The notes beneath the pieces were generated by a model. The model was given only the letters and a program-made list of their open reading frames with translations, made no database searches and was not told the origin of the DNA. A stretch of 64,000 bases of DNA, taken from assembly GCA_040752915.1 (NCBI GenBank), contig JBFMHB010000007.1:1-64000 (forward strand), given 5' to 3'. The position numbers and the translations under genes are program-made. Origin of the DNA: Acidobacteriota bacterium (lineage in GTDB: Bacteria; Acidobacteriota; UBA4820; DSQY01). This document shows positions 1-7,967 of this stretch, one piece after another (within the stretch, counting starts at the first letter, position 1; each line of letters starts with the position of its first letter).

Positions 1-869
1 CACCCGGAGAGGTCCTTCTCCTCGAAAACATACGGTACGAGCCCGGCGAGACCGTGGGCGACCCTTCGCTCGCGGAGGCCCTGCGCAACCTGGCGGATCT
101 CTACGTCAACGATGCCTTCGGCGCCGCGCACCGGGCCCATGTTTCCGTGTGCGCCCTCCCCAAGGCCTTCCCGAACCCGGCCATCGGGTTCTTGATGCAG
201 AGGGAGCTGGAGTACCTTTCGGACCGCCTGTCCGATCCGGTCCGGCCGTACGCCGCGTTCCTGGGCGGCGCGAAGGTGGCCGACAAGCTCCCGATCCTCC
301 GCAGGCTTCTTGCCAAGGTGGACACGCTGGGAATAGGCGGCGCCATGGCCTACACGTTTCTTCTCGCCCGCGGCGTCTCCATCGGGCAGAGTCGGTGCGA
401 ACCCGCGCTTCAGGAGGAATGCCTTCACATCCTCGAAGAGGCCGAAGGCCGGGGGATCCGCGTACTCCTCCCCCTGGACCACGTGGCCGCTCCCTCATTG
501 GAGGAGGCCGAGGCCGCCGTGGCCGTCGTTGGGCCCTCGGTGCCGGATCACCTGGCCGGGTTCGACATCGGCCAGAAAACGGCGGCCGAGTTCGCCTCCG
601 CCGCCGCCGCCGCGGGAACCGTCTTCTGGAACGGCCCCATGGGCGTCTTCGAACGGCCCCCCTTCGACGCGGGCACCGTTTCGGTGGCCCGCGCCCTCGC
701 GAATTCCCGAGCCGTCACGGTGGTGGGCGGGGGAGATTCGGTGGCCGCTGTCCACCGGGCCGGCGTGGCCGAACGAATTTCCCACATCTCAACCGGCGGA
801 GGAGCTACGCTGGAACTTCTGGCGGGCGAGGCTCTCCCCGGTCTGGAGGCCCTCCGGACCCGTTCCTGA
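1..869 (+). CDS. pgk: Phosphoglycerate kinase, C-terminal part (5' end outside window)
   Basis: Interconverts 1,3-bisphosphoglycerate + ADP and 3-phosphoglycerate + ATP in the cytosol. The frame is open from base 3, so about 288 C-terminal residues are present out of roughly 395 usual for the family. Visible family marks are LLLENIRYEPGE at the left edge, GGAKVADKLPIL, GIGGAMAYTFL, the FWNGPMGVFE segment and the nucleotide-binding VVGGGDSVAA and STGGGATLELL near the end. It is followed 40 bases later by a strong hairpin terminator, so it closes its transcript. Its substrate 3-phosphoglycerate is also the product of the RuBisCO at 4268-5542, but that gene is on the other strand in a separate unit. 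Confidence 0.97.
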   Translation, partial: PGEVLLLENIRYEPGETVGDPSLAEALRNLADLYVNDAFGAAHRAHVSVCALPKAFPNPAIGFLMQRELEYLSDRLSDPVRPYAAFLGGAKVADKLPILRRLLAKVDTLGIGGAMAYTFLLARGVSIGQSRCEPALQEECLHILEEAEGRGIRVLLPLDHVAAPSLEEAEAAVAVVGPSVPDHLAGFDIGQKTAAEFASAAAAAGTVFWNGPMGVFERPPFDAGTVSVARALANSRAVTVVGGGDSVAAVHRAGVAERISHISTGGGATLELLAGEALPGLEALRTRS

Positions 870-909
870 AGCAAGCCAGACAGCCGGAGGGCGGCTCCGA
901 ATGAAACGA

Positions 910-942
910 GGAGGGCGGCTCTGGCCGCCCTCCCCGTTTTTC
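910..942 (+). terminator. Intrinsic terminator after pgk
   Basis: A perfect 10-bp GC-rich stem (910-919 with 924-933) and a TCTG loop, followed by CCGTTTTTC. It sits 40 bases after the pgk stop and in front of the converging LysM gene. The T-run is on the plus-strand side only, so it acts mainly on pgk. Confidence 0.85.
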
Positions 943-959
943 AAGCTGGAAAGCCCAAT

Positions 960-2342
960 CTACTGGGGGAGGACCCTGTCGCCGATCCCAATCTCTCCCA
1001 GCGAACTGAGCACCTTCACGCAGGCCGTCTCCCGCTCGGTCGTGAGCACCACGCCCTCGCCCAGGAAATGCCGGATCGTGCCGAGGTCCCCGGCGCTGAG
1101 GTCGAGGACCTCCCCGCCCATGTCCCCGCCCTTCGATTCGTCGGCTTCCGCGACCGCCCCGGACTTGGCGCGCTTCTTGGGGCGGAAGAGGTCGTTATCG
1201 CTGACCTCCACGCTCTGTTGCCGGTAGAGGTCCTTCCAGGCGCTCGTCAGGCTTCCCTGACTGGCCGGAAAGCGGAAAAACCAGACCTTGTCTCCGGGAA
1301 GGAGCTGCCGATCCGATCCCATGTCGATGTAGACCGTGTTGTGCTGGCCGGTGCTCTCCATCCGATCCTCGGACCAGACGACCCTTCCGGAGGGCTTGTC
1401 GGTGGGAGGCAGTTCAAGCGGGATCTGGGAGCTTTTTTGGATGTTCCAGGGGATCGGGATGGGCCGGAACGGGACGAGAGAATCCCCCGGCCGGACGACG
1501 TCGCAGGACTGAACCACTTCGGCGATGGAGGCGTGCTCCTGGGCGGCCACCACGCGGACCTGGGCCGTCCGCCTGAGGATGCGGCCGAGGCCCTTGCCCG
1601 TGTCCGGATGGACCACCCTCGCGCCTTCCTGAATGACGAAGAATTGCTGCCCGTTCTCCAGACCCTCGGCCTTGCCCTCGTTGAGGTAGACCACGTCCCC
1701 TTTCGAAAGCGACTCCCGGCTGGGTATGGGACCGCCCGCCACGGACAAATGCGGCCGCTGGAAGTCCCTCTGGATGAACCCGGAGCAGTAGACGTCGTAT
1801 TCGCTGACGGGCGGAATCGGCGCCTCTTCCTCCAGCTGGAGAGCCTCCTCGGCCGAGGTCCCCTCGGGAACCGTCTCCGAGGGGCCCGCACCCTGGTCGG
1901 CCAGGGGGATCTCCTCTTGGATCACCTGAGGTTTCTGGATGTACAGGGGGTCTCCGGGATAGATCCAGTGCGCGTCCTTGATGTAGGGATTAAGGTCCCA
2001 GATCTGGGGCCAAAGAAGCCACGTTCCCAACTTCTGCTGGGCCAGACCCGAGAGGGTGTCTCCCGGTTGAATCGTGTACACCTCCGCACCCTCCGGCGGC
2101 TTTTCGGGCATGACGTAAGGGGTCCAATGGCCGTCCGCCTCACGCTTCAGATCCCGCGGCGGCGCGGGAGAACCCTTGTACGTCTTGGCCTTCTCCTGGA
2201 CCTCCGGGGGAACGGATTGCGGGGCAACGCCCTCGGATGGCTTCGGCTCCTCCGCGCTCTGGGCGGAAGCGCTCACGGTGGAGCCGAGCGCGAGCACCCC
2301 ACACAGCGCGAGGAGCAAGAGGTACCGCAACCGAATTCGCAT
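960..2342 (-). CDS. Secreted LysM-domain protein
   Basis: A 460-residue exported protein of unknown detailed role. I place the start at the ATG at 2342, because GAGAGGGGAG lies just upstream and the protein then opens with a clear signal peptide (MRIRLRYLLLLALCGVLALG...SASA). A longer in-frame start at 2378 would add 12 charged residues before the signal. One LysM domain lies at about residues 85-135 (VYTIQPGDTLSGLAQQKLG ... WIYPGDPLYIQ), which in this family binds peptidoglycan. The remaining ~320 residues are mixed and I recognise no catalytic domain. The LysM core LWPQIWDLN resembles that of the second LysM protein at 47460-48461 (LWPLIWDAN). It is monocistronic with its own promoter at 2382-2410. 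Confidence 0.85.
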   Translation of the reverse strand: MRIRLRYLLLLALCGVLALGSTVSASAQSAEEPKPSEGVAPQSVPPEVQEKAKTYKGSPAPPRDLKREADGHWTPYVMPEKPPEGAEVYTIQPGDTLSGLAQQKLGTWLLWPQIWDLNPYIKDAHWIYPGDPLYIQKPQVIQEEIPLADQGAGPSETVPEGTSAEEALQLEEEAPIPPVSEYDVYCSGFIQRDFQRPHLSVAGGPIPSRESLSKGDVVYLNEGKAEGLENGQQFFVIQEGARVVHPDTGKGLGRILRRTAQVRVVAAQEHASIAEVVQSCDVVRPGDSLVPFRPIPIPWNIQKSSQIPLELPPTDKPSGRVVWSEDRMESTGQHNTVYIDMGSDRQLLPGDKVWFFRFPASQGSLTSAWKDLYRQQSVEVSDNDLFRPKKRAKSGAVAEADESKGGDMGGEVLDLSAGDLGTIRHFLGEGVVLTTERETACVKVLSSLGEIGIGDRVLPQ

Positions 2343-2381
2343 CGTTCTCTCCCCTCTCACGCGAGACCTGTTCTCCATTAA

Positions 2382-2410
2382 AGTCTATCGAACGCCCTTT
2401 GAAAAGTCAA
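2382..2410 (-). promoter_or_regulatory. Sigma70-type promoter of the LysM gene
   Basis: On the minus strand TTGACT (2410-2405), a 17-base spacer, then TAGACT (2387-2382). The -10 ends 39 bases upstream of the ATG at 2342. The surrounding 160 bases (2343-2501) are distinctly AT-richer than the genome average and hold no gene. Confidence 0.7.
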
Positions 2411-2501
2411 GTTTTCGGGGTCATATCCAATCTAATGGGTTAAGTTTTTCGCCTGGGCCAGAGGTTCGTGGTTCGCTTCCATTCAAAGGACCGGCCTCCA
2501 C

Positions 2502-4271
2502 TCACATCCCCTTGATCGCCTTGCGGATAGACAGAGCCCGGGGGTGCCGCAACTCGATGGCCTGGGCCTTGTCGAGAAAGGCCCGGCAGCGGGCCAGGAG
2601 CCCGTTGTCCTTGTAAAATTCGGCCAGGTCCAGGAGGTAGTCGATGTTCTTTGGATCCAGTTGCGTGGCCTGGAGGTACTCCCGCTCGGCCATGTGCCTC
2701 GCCCTCTGAGAGGGATTCCTCTCGTAGATCTTGGCCATCAAAAAGTGCGCCGGGGCCGAGGCGGGGTCGTGAAAGAGGGCCACCTTGAGGTACTGGGAGG
2801 CTTCGTAGGCCTGGTCCTGCTCCAGGTATTCCCGTGCCAACCCAAGCATCTTGGCGGCCTCCGCCTTCCTGCTCTCCCCGGAGGCGCTCCCCTCGGCCGG
2901 GGCGGAGGGCTTGGAATCGGCCGGGGCCTCCAACCCTCCTTTCCGCGACTGGAAGTACGCGGTCTGGATCAGGAGCTGGGCTTCGTTTGCCTTCGCCTTG
3001 ATCAGCAGGATGTCCCTCTGGTGCCTTCGGAACACCTCCGGATGCAGCATCTCGGGGCTGAGGCGCCTCAGAAGGGCCTCCGATGCCCGCTGGGCCTCGG
3101 CGGGCGTGGCGTCGGGGGGGACGCCCAGGATCTGGTATGGATTCTGGCCCGGTACCTGCAGGCTCCTCAGGAGGGACTGGATGGCCTCGGATTGGCGGCG
3201 GATCCGACCTTCGGCTTCCTCCAGGGAAACGCGAAGGGCTTCGAGTCGGAAGGGGGGTTCCACCTCCGGTTCGGGGGACAGAAGCCCCAGCATGCACAGG
3301 AGATAGACCCCGGAACCGACCTGCTTGCGGGTGAGGATGCCGGTGACGGAGAGGTCCTTCAGGCTCCGGGGCTCGCCGCACTGGGACAGGATGAACCCGT
3401 GCTCCGGCCGGATGGCGAGGTCCTCCGGGATCGTGCTCCCGGAGGTCCGCACCCGAAACCCCTCGGACCACAGAACGTTGAGGGCCTCCTCCGGCGCGTG
3501 TTCCATGAGCGGGACCAAGATGGAGGGAATGTCCACGGGAACCAGGCCCTCGGGAATCACCGCGTCCTCGGTGCGGATTTCCAGGGCCTGGTGGGGCGAG
3601 CATCCTGCGAGGGTGGAGAGGAGCACTGACTGCTTGGCTGCGAGCAGCGCGGGGGAGGGACCGAGGCGCTCCTCGGCCCCAGCGACGGAAAGGTAGGGGT
3701 CCCCCTCATCCAGCCCGACCTCCAGGCCTCGCTCACGGAGCACCTGCACATACCGCTCTGGGTAGAGAACATGGCGGATGGTCCAGAGGCTTCCCTTCCC
3801 GAAGAGCAGGGAGAGGGTTCCGAACTCCCCCCCCAGGGTGATCTCCCGGGCCGTGAAATCGGTGAAACCGGCCCCCAGGCACTCCAGAAGGGACATGCGC
3901 AAAGGGACCTCCGCGGGGGCGAAGGGCGCGAGAACGGTCCTCAGGTCCTCCTGGGACAAAGGCCGATCGAGCAGGGCCAACACCTTGAGGGAGACCGCCT
4001 TGCGCCGGACGGATGCATCCGCCGCCGCGGGGGCCACGAGGACGAGGGGGAGCGGGGGGTCCGTCCGGCGGCAGACGGCGTCCAGAAAATTGAGACCCTC
4101 CACGCCGACCAGGTGCATGTCGGCCACCATGACCGTCGGCGTCGCGCCTTGGAGAAGCTGAATGACCATGGCGGGTGAGGTCGCTTCGAGGAGCTTCCAC
4201 CCCGTGGACGCGACGCTCTCCACCAGGCCTTTCAGCTCGGCGTCCTTGGAAACCAGAAGAAGAACGCTCAT
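2502..4271 (-). CDS. Receiver-like / J-domain-like / TPR protein coupled to RuBisCO
   Basis: A 589-residue cytosolic protein, probably a regulator or scaffold; its partner is unknown. Residues 1-117 look like a response-regulator receiver. The phosphoacceptor position is kept (D51 in VMVADMHL), but the N-terminal acidic pocket has only D10 and the usual Lys-Pro is Arg103-Pro104, so phosphorylation may be lost. Residues ~125-340 are a less recognisable middle region resembling the helical modules of bacterial gliding/pilus regulators. Residues ~376-445 (NPYQILGVPPDATPAEAQ...) resemble a J-domain with HPE (410-412) where HPD would be. TPR-like helices fill ~470-589. The ATG at 4271 overlaps the RuBisCO TGA by four bases (ATGA), so it is translated from the RuBisCO message. 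The longer open frame upstream is a shadow of RuBisCO. Confidence 0.8.
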   Translation of the reverse strand: MSVLLLVSKDAELKGLVESVASTGWKLLEATSPAMVIQLLQGATPTVMVADMHLVGVEGLNFLDAVCRRTDPPLPLVLVAPAAADASVRRKAVSLKVLALLDRPLSQEDLRTVLAPFAPAEVPLRMSLLECLGAGFTDFTAREITLGGEFGTLSLLFGKGSLWTIRHVLYPERYVQVLRERGLEVGLDEGDPYLSVAGAEERLGPSPALLAAKQSVLLSTLAGCSPHQALEIRTEDAVIPEGLVPVDIPSILVPLMEHAPEEALNVLWSEGFRVRTSGSTIPEDLAIRPEHGFILSQCGEPRSLKDLSVTGILTRKQVGSGVYLLCMLGLLSPEPEVEPPFRLEALRVSLEEAEGRIRRQSEAIQSLLRSLQVPGQNPYQILGVPPDATPAEAQRASEALLRRLSPEMLHPEVFRRHQRDILLIKAKANEAQLLIQTAYFQSRKGGLEAPADSKPSAPAEGSASGESRKAEAAKMLGLAREYLEQDQAYEASQYLKVALFHDPASAPAHFLMAKIYERNPSQRARHMAEREYLQATQLDPKNIDYLLDLAEFYKDNGLLARCRAFLDKAQAIELRHPRALSIRKAIKGM

Positions 4272-5542
4272 GCCCCCCCTTTCCAGGCGTCCAGCGCCGT
4301 CCTGAGCTCGGGGGCGGACCCGGCGGCTTCCTCGAGGGAGAGTCCCGCAAGACTCGCGTCCAGTGCCTGCCGCACCGCCTTGGCCCCCGCCGCCGTGCCG
4401 CCGGGGTGGCCGTGGATGCCTCCTCCGAACTGGAGGATGACGTCCCGCCCGAACATGGCCAAGACCTCGGGGATATGGCCCGGATGGAGTCCTCCCGAGG
4501 CGATGGGCATGGAGGCCGCCGTCCCTTTCCAGTTCTGGGGAACCGTGTCGGGCGCATCGTCCCTTCCCGTGGACGTGAGGGCTCGGATCGAGGCGAGCAC
4601 CTCGGCTCTGCCGCCGGCCATCTTGCCCACGGCCGTCCCCACGTGCAGCTGGTCGATGCCGGCGAGGCGGGCTGACCGTGACAGGACGGCCATGGCGATG
4701 CCGTGGTCGGGAAGTCGCGTGAAGGCGGCGTGCATGGCCCGATGCCCGTGGAGGATGAGCGGAAACCCGACGCCCCTCAGACTCTGGACGCCCGACCAGC
4801 CGGCCGTCACGAGGTCCACCATGGCGACCTTCCCTCCAAGGTGCGACACCTGTCCCGCCCGCTTGAGCATGACCTCCGTGGGGGCGGTGACATTGGGGAT
4901 GTAGGCCTTCGCCTGGCCCGTGGCGTCCTCGGCGCGACGGGTGGCGTCGAGACAGGCGCGCAGGCGCTCCTCGAAGGGACAGAATGCCTGCGAGGTGAGG
5001 TTTTCGTCGTCCTTGACCACGTCGCATCCAGACGCCATGGCCTCGTAGAGGACCTGGGCCTGTTCCTTGGGCGAGAGCCCGATCTTCGGTTTGACGATGG
5101 TCCCCACCAGGGGGCGGTCGAAGATCTGGAGGGCCTCCCGGATCCCGCGGATGCCCATCCCGGGCCCGGGGAAGGCGTCCCGAAGCGCCTCGGGGAACGA
5201 GATCGCCGCGAGCCTCAGCCGCCGAACGTCCTTCATGCCGAAGATGTTCCCGGCCACGGAAGAGTAAATCTGGGCCATGTTCCCGGGTTCGAACAGGCAG
5301 GCCCCGTACGCCACGCAGACCCTGGACTTATCGATGGAGAGGACCCTCGCCTTGAGCCGCTCACGCAGGTCGGGAGAGAGGGTTCCAACGTCCGTCCAGG
5401 TCCCGATGGAAGATTCGGCCGCGAGGGCGTTGCACGCCTTTTCCATGGAAACACCTTCGGCGGGCGTCACGTCGAACAGGCACAGCAAATCGTCTTCTCT
5501 CGGGCTCGCCCCAAGGTCCAGGTAGGGATGGTCGAAGGACAT
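4268..5542 (-). CDS. rbcL: Ribulose-1,5-bisphosphate carboxylase, form III-type large subunit
   Basis: Fixes CO2 onto ribulose-1,5-bisphosphate to give two 3-phosphoglycerates. Length 424 residues, typical of archaeal-type form III; no small subunit is nearby. All active-site residues of true RuBisCO are present (spinach numbers in brackets): E43 (E60), N99 (N123), K151 and K153 (K175, K177), the carbamylated K177 with D179 and E180 (K201, D203, E204) in the KDDENLTSQ motif, H267-R268 (H294-R295), H300 (H327), loop-6 K307 (K334) and S349 (S379). It is therefore not a form IV RuBisCO-like protein. I choose the ATG at 5542 because AGAGGAG precedes it by 6 bases; an upstream in-frame start at 5599 would add 19 unlikely residues. 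It lies directly after the R15P isomerase gene and AMP phosphorylase gene, which supply its substrate in the archaeal pentose bisphosphate pathway. Confidence 0.95.
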   Translation of the reverse strand: MSFDHPYLDLGASPREDDLLCLFDVTPAEGVSMEKACNALAAESSIGTWTDVGTLSPDLRERLKARVLSIDKSRVCVAYGACLFEPGNMAQIYSSVAGNIFGMKDVRRLRLAAISFPEALRDAFPGPGMGIRGIREALQIFDRPLVGTIVKPKIGLSPKEQAQVLYEAMASGCDVVKDDENLTSQAFCPFEERLRACLDATRRAEDATGQAKAYIPNVTAPTEVMLKRAGQVSHLGGKVAMVDLVTAGWSGVQSLRGVGFPLILHGHRAMHAAFTRLPDHGIAMAVLSRSARLAGIDQLHVGTAVGKMAGGRAEVLASIRALTSTGRDDAPDTVPQNWKGTAASMPIASGGLHPGHIPEVLAMFGRDVILQFGGGIHGHPGGTAAGAKAVRQALDASLAGLSLEEAAGSAPELRTALDAWKGGA

Positions 5543-5552
5543 GCGCGCTCCT

Positions 5553-6407
5553 CTAGGGCCTTCCGTCCCGTACGGGGTTCCACTCCTGGGCGAGGACATC
5601 CTTGACGAGCCCCTTCTCGGTGACGAAGGCGGTGATGTACTTCAAGTGTACCTTATCGAAGGCCGGATTGAAGACCCGGACCCCGGGCGGAGCTTCCGGC
5701 CAGACCTCTCGAGGATCCCGCTCCTCCACCCTCTCGTCCGCCCGGTCCCTGACCACCTTCAGGGTCAGGGTGGCGCAGTAGGTGGGCACGTCGTACCGGC
5801 TGGCGACCACGCAAAAGATCCCCGTGCCCACCTTGTTGATGAGGTACCCGGAGGGAAGGATCGCGTCGGCGCCGAAGAGGAAGAGATCGGCGCCGTCCAG
5901 CGCGTACTTGGCGGCGGAGTCCACCATGTGCACGACTTCCACGCCATCCGACGCGAGCTCCGAAGCCGTGATGCGCCCCTGGTACCGAGGACGGGTCTCC
6001 GTGTTCAAGACCTTGAAGCGCCTCCCTCGCCTGTGGGCTTCCCGAAGGATGGAGACGGCGGAGGAGGAATGGCAGTGCGTAAACACCGTCATCCCGTCGA
6101 GAACGAGGTCGGCGCCCGCCGCCGCCAGCGCCTCCTCGTCGGCCCGCACCCGCTCGAGAAGCTCCGCGGCCAGTTCAAGGGAAGAGGCCGGATCTCCGAG
6201 GGCCCCCAAGAACGCCGCCAACAGGTTGCGCAGCATGGGCTCGTTCGGGCGGGCGGAGACCAGCAGGGAGGCCGCCTCGCGCCGGTCCGTGGCCGGGTCG
6301 CGGGCGATGTCCCTCGCCAGCGCCTCGAGGGCCGCCTTGGCGATGGCGTTGGCCCCCTGGATCTCCAGGGAGCGGATCCGGGCCGCCGTTTCCGCCACGT
6401 GTCCCAT
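5553..6407 (-). CDS. e2b2: Ribose-1,5-bisphosphate isomerase (eIF2B alpha-like)
   Basis: Isomerises ribose-1,5-bisphosphate to ribulose-1,5-bisphosphate, the RuBisCO substrate. 284 residues with the eIF2B-alpha/MtnA fold signature: LDGMTVFTHCHSSSAVSIL, ETRPRYQGRITASEL, and FGADAILPSGYLINKVGTG. C112 and D181 correspond to the catalytic Cys and Asp of the archaeal enzyme (Cys133 and Asp202 in Thermococcus kodakarensis); the spacing of 69 residues is the same. The related methylthioribose-1-phosphate isomerase is the main alternative, but the position between AMP phosphorylase and RuBisCO argues strongly for R15P. Its stop lies 10 bases before the RuBisCO ATG, inside the RuBisCO ribosome binding site, so the two are coupled. 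Confidence 0.92.
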   Translation of the reverse strand: MGHVAETAARIRSLEIQGANAIAKAALEALARDIARDPATDRREAASLLVSARPNEPMLRNLLAAFLGALGDPASSLELAAELLERVRADEEALAAAGADLVLDGMTVFTHCHSSSAVSILREAHRRGRRFKVLNTETRPRYQGRITASELASDGVEVVHMVDSAAKYALDGADLFLFGADAILPSGYLINKVGTGIFCVVASRYDVPTYCATLTLKVVRDRADERVEERDPREVWPEAPPGVRVFNPAFDKVHLKYITAFVTEKGLVKDVLAQEWNPVRDGRP

Positions 6408-6432
6408 GGAATCCCCCGAGGATTTCTCGCGC

Positions 6433-7914
6433 TCACTCCACCACGAACATTTCCGGGTGGCGCTCCCAGTACTCCCAGGCGAAGCCGAGGTCCGCCTCCT
6501 GCTCGGCGTGGATCCGGAAGAGGGGCTCTCCCTGGCGCACCTCGTCGCCCACCTTCTTGAGAAGGTCCACGCCCGCGCCCATGTCCAGGGGAGCCCCCGC
6601 GAGTTTGGCGCACTTGGCCACGAGGTGGTTGGCCAGGGCCGCGATCCTGCCCGAGCGAGGCGACCGGCCTTCCCGGGTCAACGCCCCGGGGACCGCGGGT
6701 GTCCTGGGCCCTTGCGCGGCCATGATTCGCCGCATCTTGTCCAGCGCCTGGCCGGAGGTGAGAATCTCCTCGGCCAAGGCGCGTCCCGCCCCCCCGCGCA
6801 CCTTCGGGTCGAATTCGATGACCCGGCCGGCGAGTTCGAGCCCCTTCTCCCTCAGGTCGGCCGGCCCCTCGGGCGCCCCCTCCAGGATCCGGAGCACGTC
6901 CCGGGCCTCCAGGGCCGGACCCACGCCCCTGCCGATGGGCTGGGAGCCGTCGGTGATCAGAACCTCCACGTGGAGGCCCATCCGTTCCCCGACGTATTCG
7001 AAGAGCTTGCGGAGCTGAACCGCGTGGGCGGCGCTCGTGACCTTGGCGGTGGGCCCCACCGGGATGTCGAGGAGGACGTGAGTGGAGCCCGCCGCGGCCT
7101 TCTTGGAGAGGATGGAAGCGATCATCTGGCCGGGCGCGTCGATGTTGAGGGGACGCTCCACCGAGATGATGATGTCATCCGCCGGGGAGAGGGCGAAGGA
7201 GCCTCCCCAGGCCAGGCAACCGTTCTCCTCCCGCACGATCTCCTTCAGCCGGTCCAGGCTCAGGTTCACCTCCGCGATCGCCTCCATGGTGTCGGCCGTG
7301 CCCGCGGGTGAGGTGATGGCTCGGGAGGAGGTCTTGGGGATCGTGAGCCCGTACGCCGCCACGATGGGAACCACGAGCATGGTGGTCCGGTTTCCCGGAA
7401 CGCCGCCGATGCAGTGCTTGTCCACCACCATGTCCCGGCCCCACGAGAGCTTTTCCCCGGCGTCCACCATGGCCTGGCCGAGGTAGGCGATCTCGTCCCG
7501 GTCCATCCCGCCCTGGGCCGTGGAGACGACGAAGGCCGTGAGTTCGACCTTCGAGTACCGGTTCTTCACGATGTCCTGGACGATGTACCGGTAGTCCTCG
7601 GCGCTGAGCACCTCGCCGTGGATCTTCCGGCGGATCAATTCCACCGACCGGACCGGGTCGGGATGGCGCACCACCACCTCGGTGCCGGCGGGAAGCCCCA
7701 GCTTCTTGAAGGCGTACTCGCACAGGCCGATTTCGTCGGGGGCAAGGAACGGCTCGTCGACCACGTCGAGGACGCCCACGATGCTTCTTCCGTCGGCCAC
7801 GACCTCCACCTTCGACAGGGCCCCGAATCCCTGGGCCCGACACAGGTCCGAGTCCTTTCTCAGGTACAGGATGTACTCGCGGTAGGTGTCGATCTTCAGT
7901 GGTTTGATCCGCAT
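6433..7914 (-). CDS. deoA: AMP phosphorylase (nucleoside 5'-monophosphate phosphorylase)
   Basis: Phosphorolyses AMP, and in characterised archaeal enzymes also CMP and UMP, to the free base and ribose-1,5-bisphosphate. At 493 residues it is longer than bacterial thymidine phosphorylase (~440) because of an N-terminal extra domain of about 85 residues (MRIKPLKIDTYREYILYLRK...), the mark of the archaeal AMP phosphorylase subfamily. The phosphorylase core follows: KHCIGGVPGNRTT at ~166-178 and the family signature SSRAITSPAGTADTMEAI at ~196-213. It is first of the three pentose-bisphosphate genes; the isomerase begins 25 bases downstream. No strong ribosome binding site precedes the ATG. A perfect TATAAT lies 48 bases upstream of it. 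Confidence 0.93.
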   Translation of the reverse strand: MRIKPLKIDTYREYILYLRKDSDLCRAQGFGALSKVEVVADGRSIVGVLDVVDEPFLAPDEIGLCEYAFKKLGLPAGTEVVVRHPDPVRSVELIRRKIHGEVLSAEDYRYIVQDIVKNRYSKVELTAFVVSTAQGGMDRDEIAYLGQAMVDAGEKLSWGRDMVVDKHCIGGVPGNRTTMLVVPIVAAYGLTIPKTSSRAITSPAGTADTMEAIAEVNLSLDRLKEIVREENGCLAWGGSFALSPADDIIISVERPLNIDAPGQMIASILSKKAAAGSTHVLLDIPVGPTAKVTSAAHAVQLRKLFEYVGERMGLHVEVLITDGSQPIGRGVGPALEARDVLRILEGAPEGPADLREKGLELAGRVIEFDPKVRGGAGRALAEEILTSGQALDKMRRIMAAQGPRTPAVPGALTREGRSPRSGRIAALANHLVAKCAKLAGAPLDMGAGVDLLKKVGDEVRQGEPLFRIHAEQEADLGFAWEYWERHPEMFVVE

Positions 7915-7961
7915 CGGGAGTCCCCCAACCGAGATGCGCGGCCCCGGGGACCGCGGATTCT

Positions 7962-7967
7962 ATTATA
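7962..7967 (-). promoter_or_regulatory. Possible internal promoter (-10 TATAAT) before AMP phosphorylase
   Basis: A perfect TATAAT on the minus strand straddles the RNase R stop codon. No good -35 is found 16-18 bases upstream (the hexamer there is GCGCCG), so activator dependence or chance are both possible. It would let the AMP phosphorylase-isomerase-RuBisCO genes be expressed apart from RNase R. Confidence 0.35.

Noticed and set aside
4268-5542. RuBisCO-like protein (form IV, sulfur salvage) as identity of this gene
   Set aside because: All catalytic residues including the carbamylated Lys and loop-6 Lys are present, and AMP phosphorylase and R15P isomerase are its neighbours.
5553-6407. 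Methylthioribose-1-phosphate isomerase as identity
   Set aside because: Context, TRPRYQGR motif and the 69-residue Cys-Asp spacing fit R15P isomerase better.
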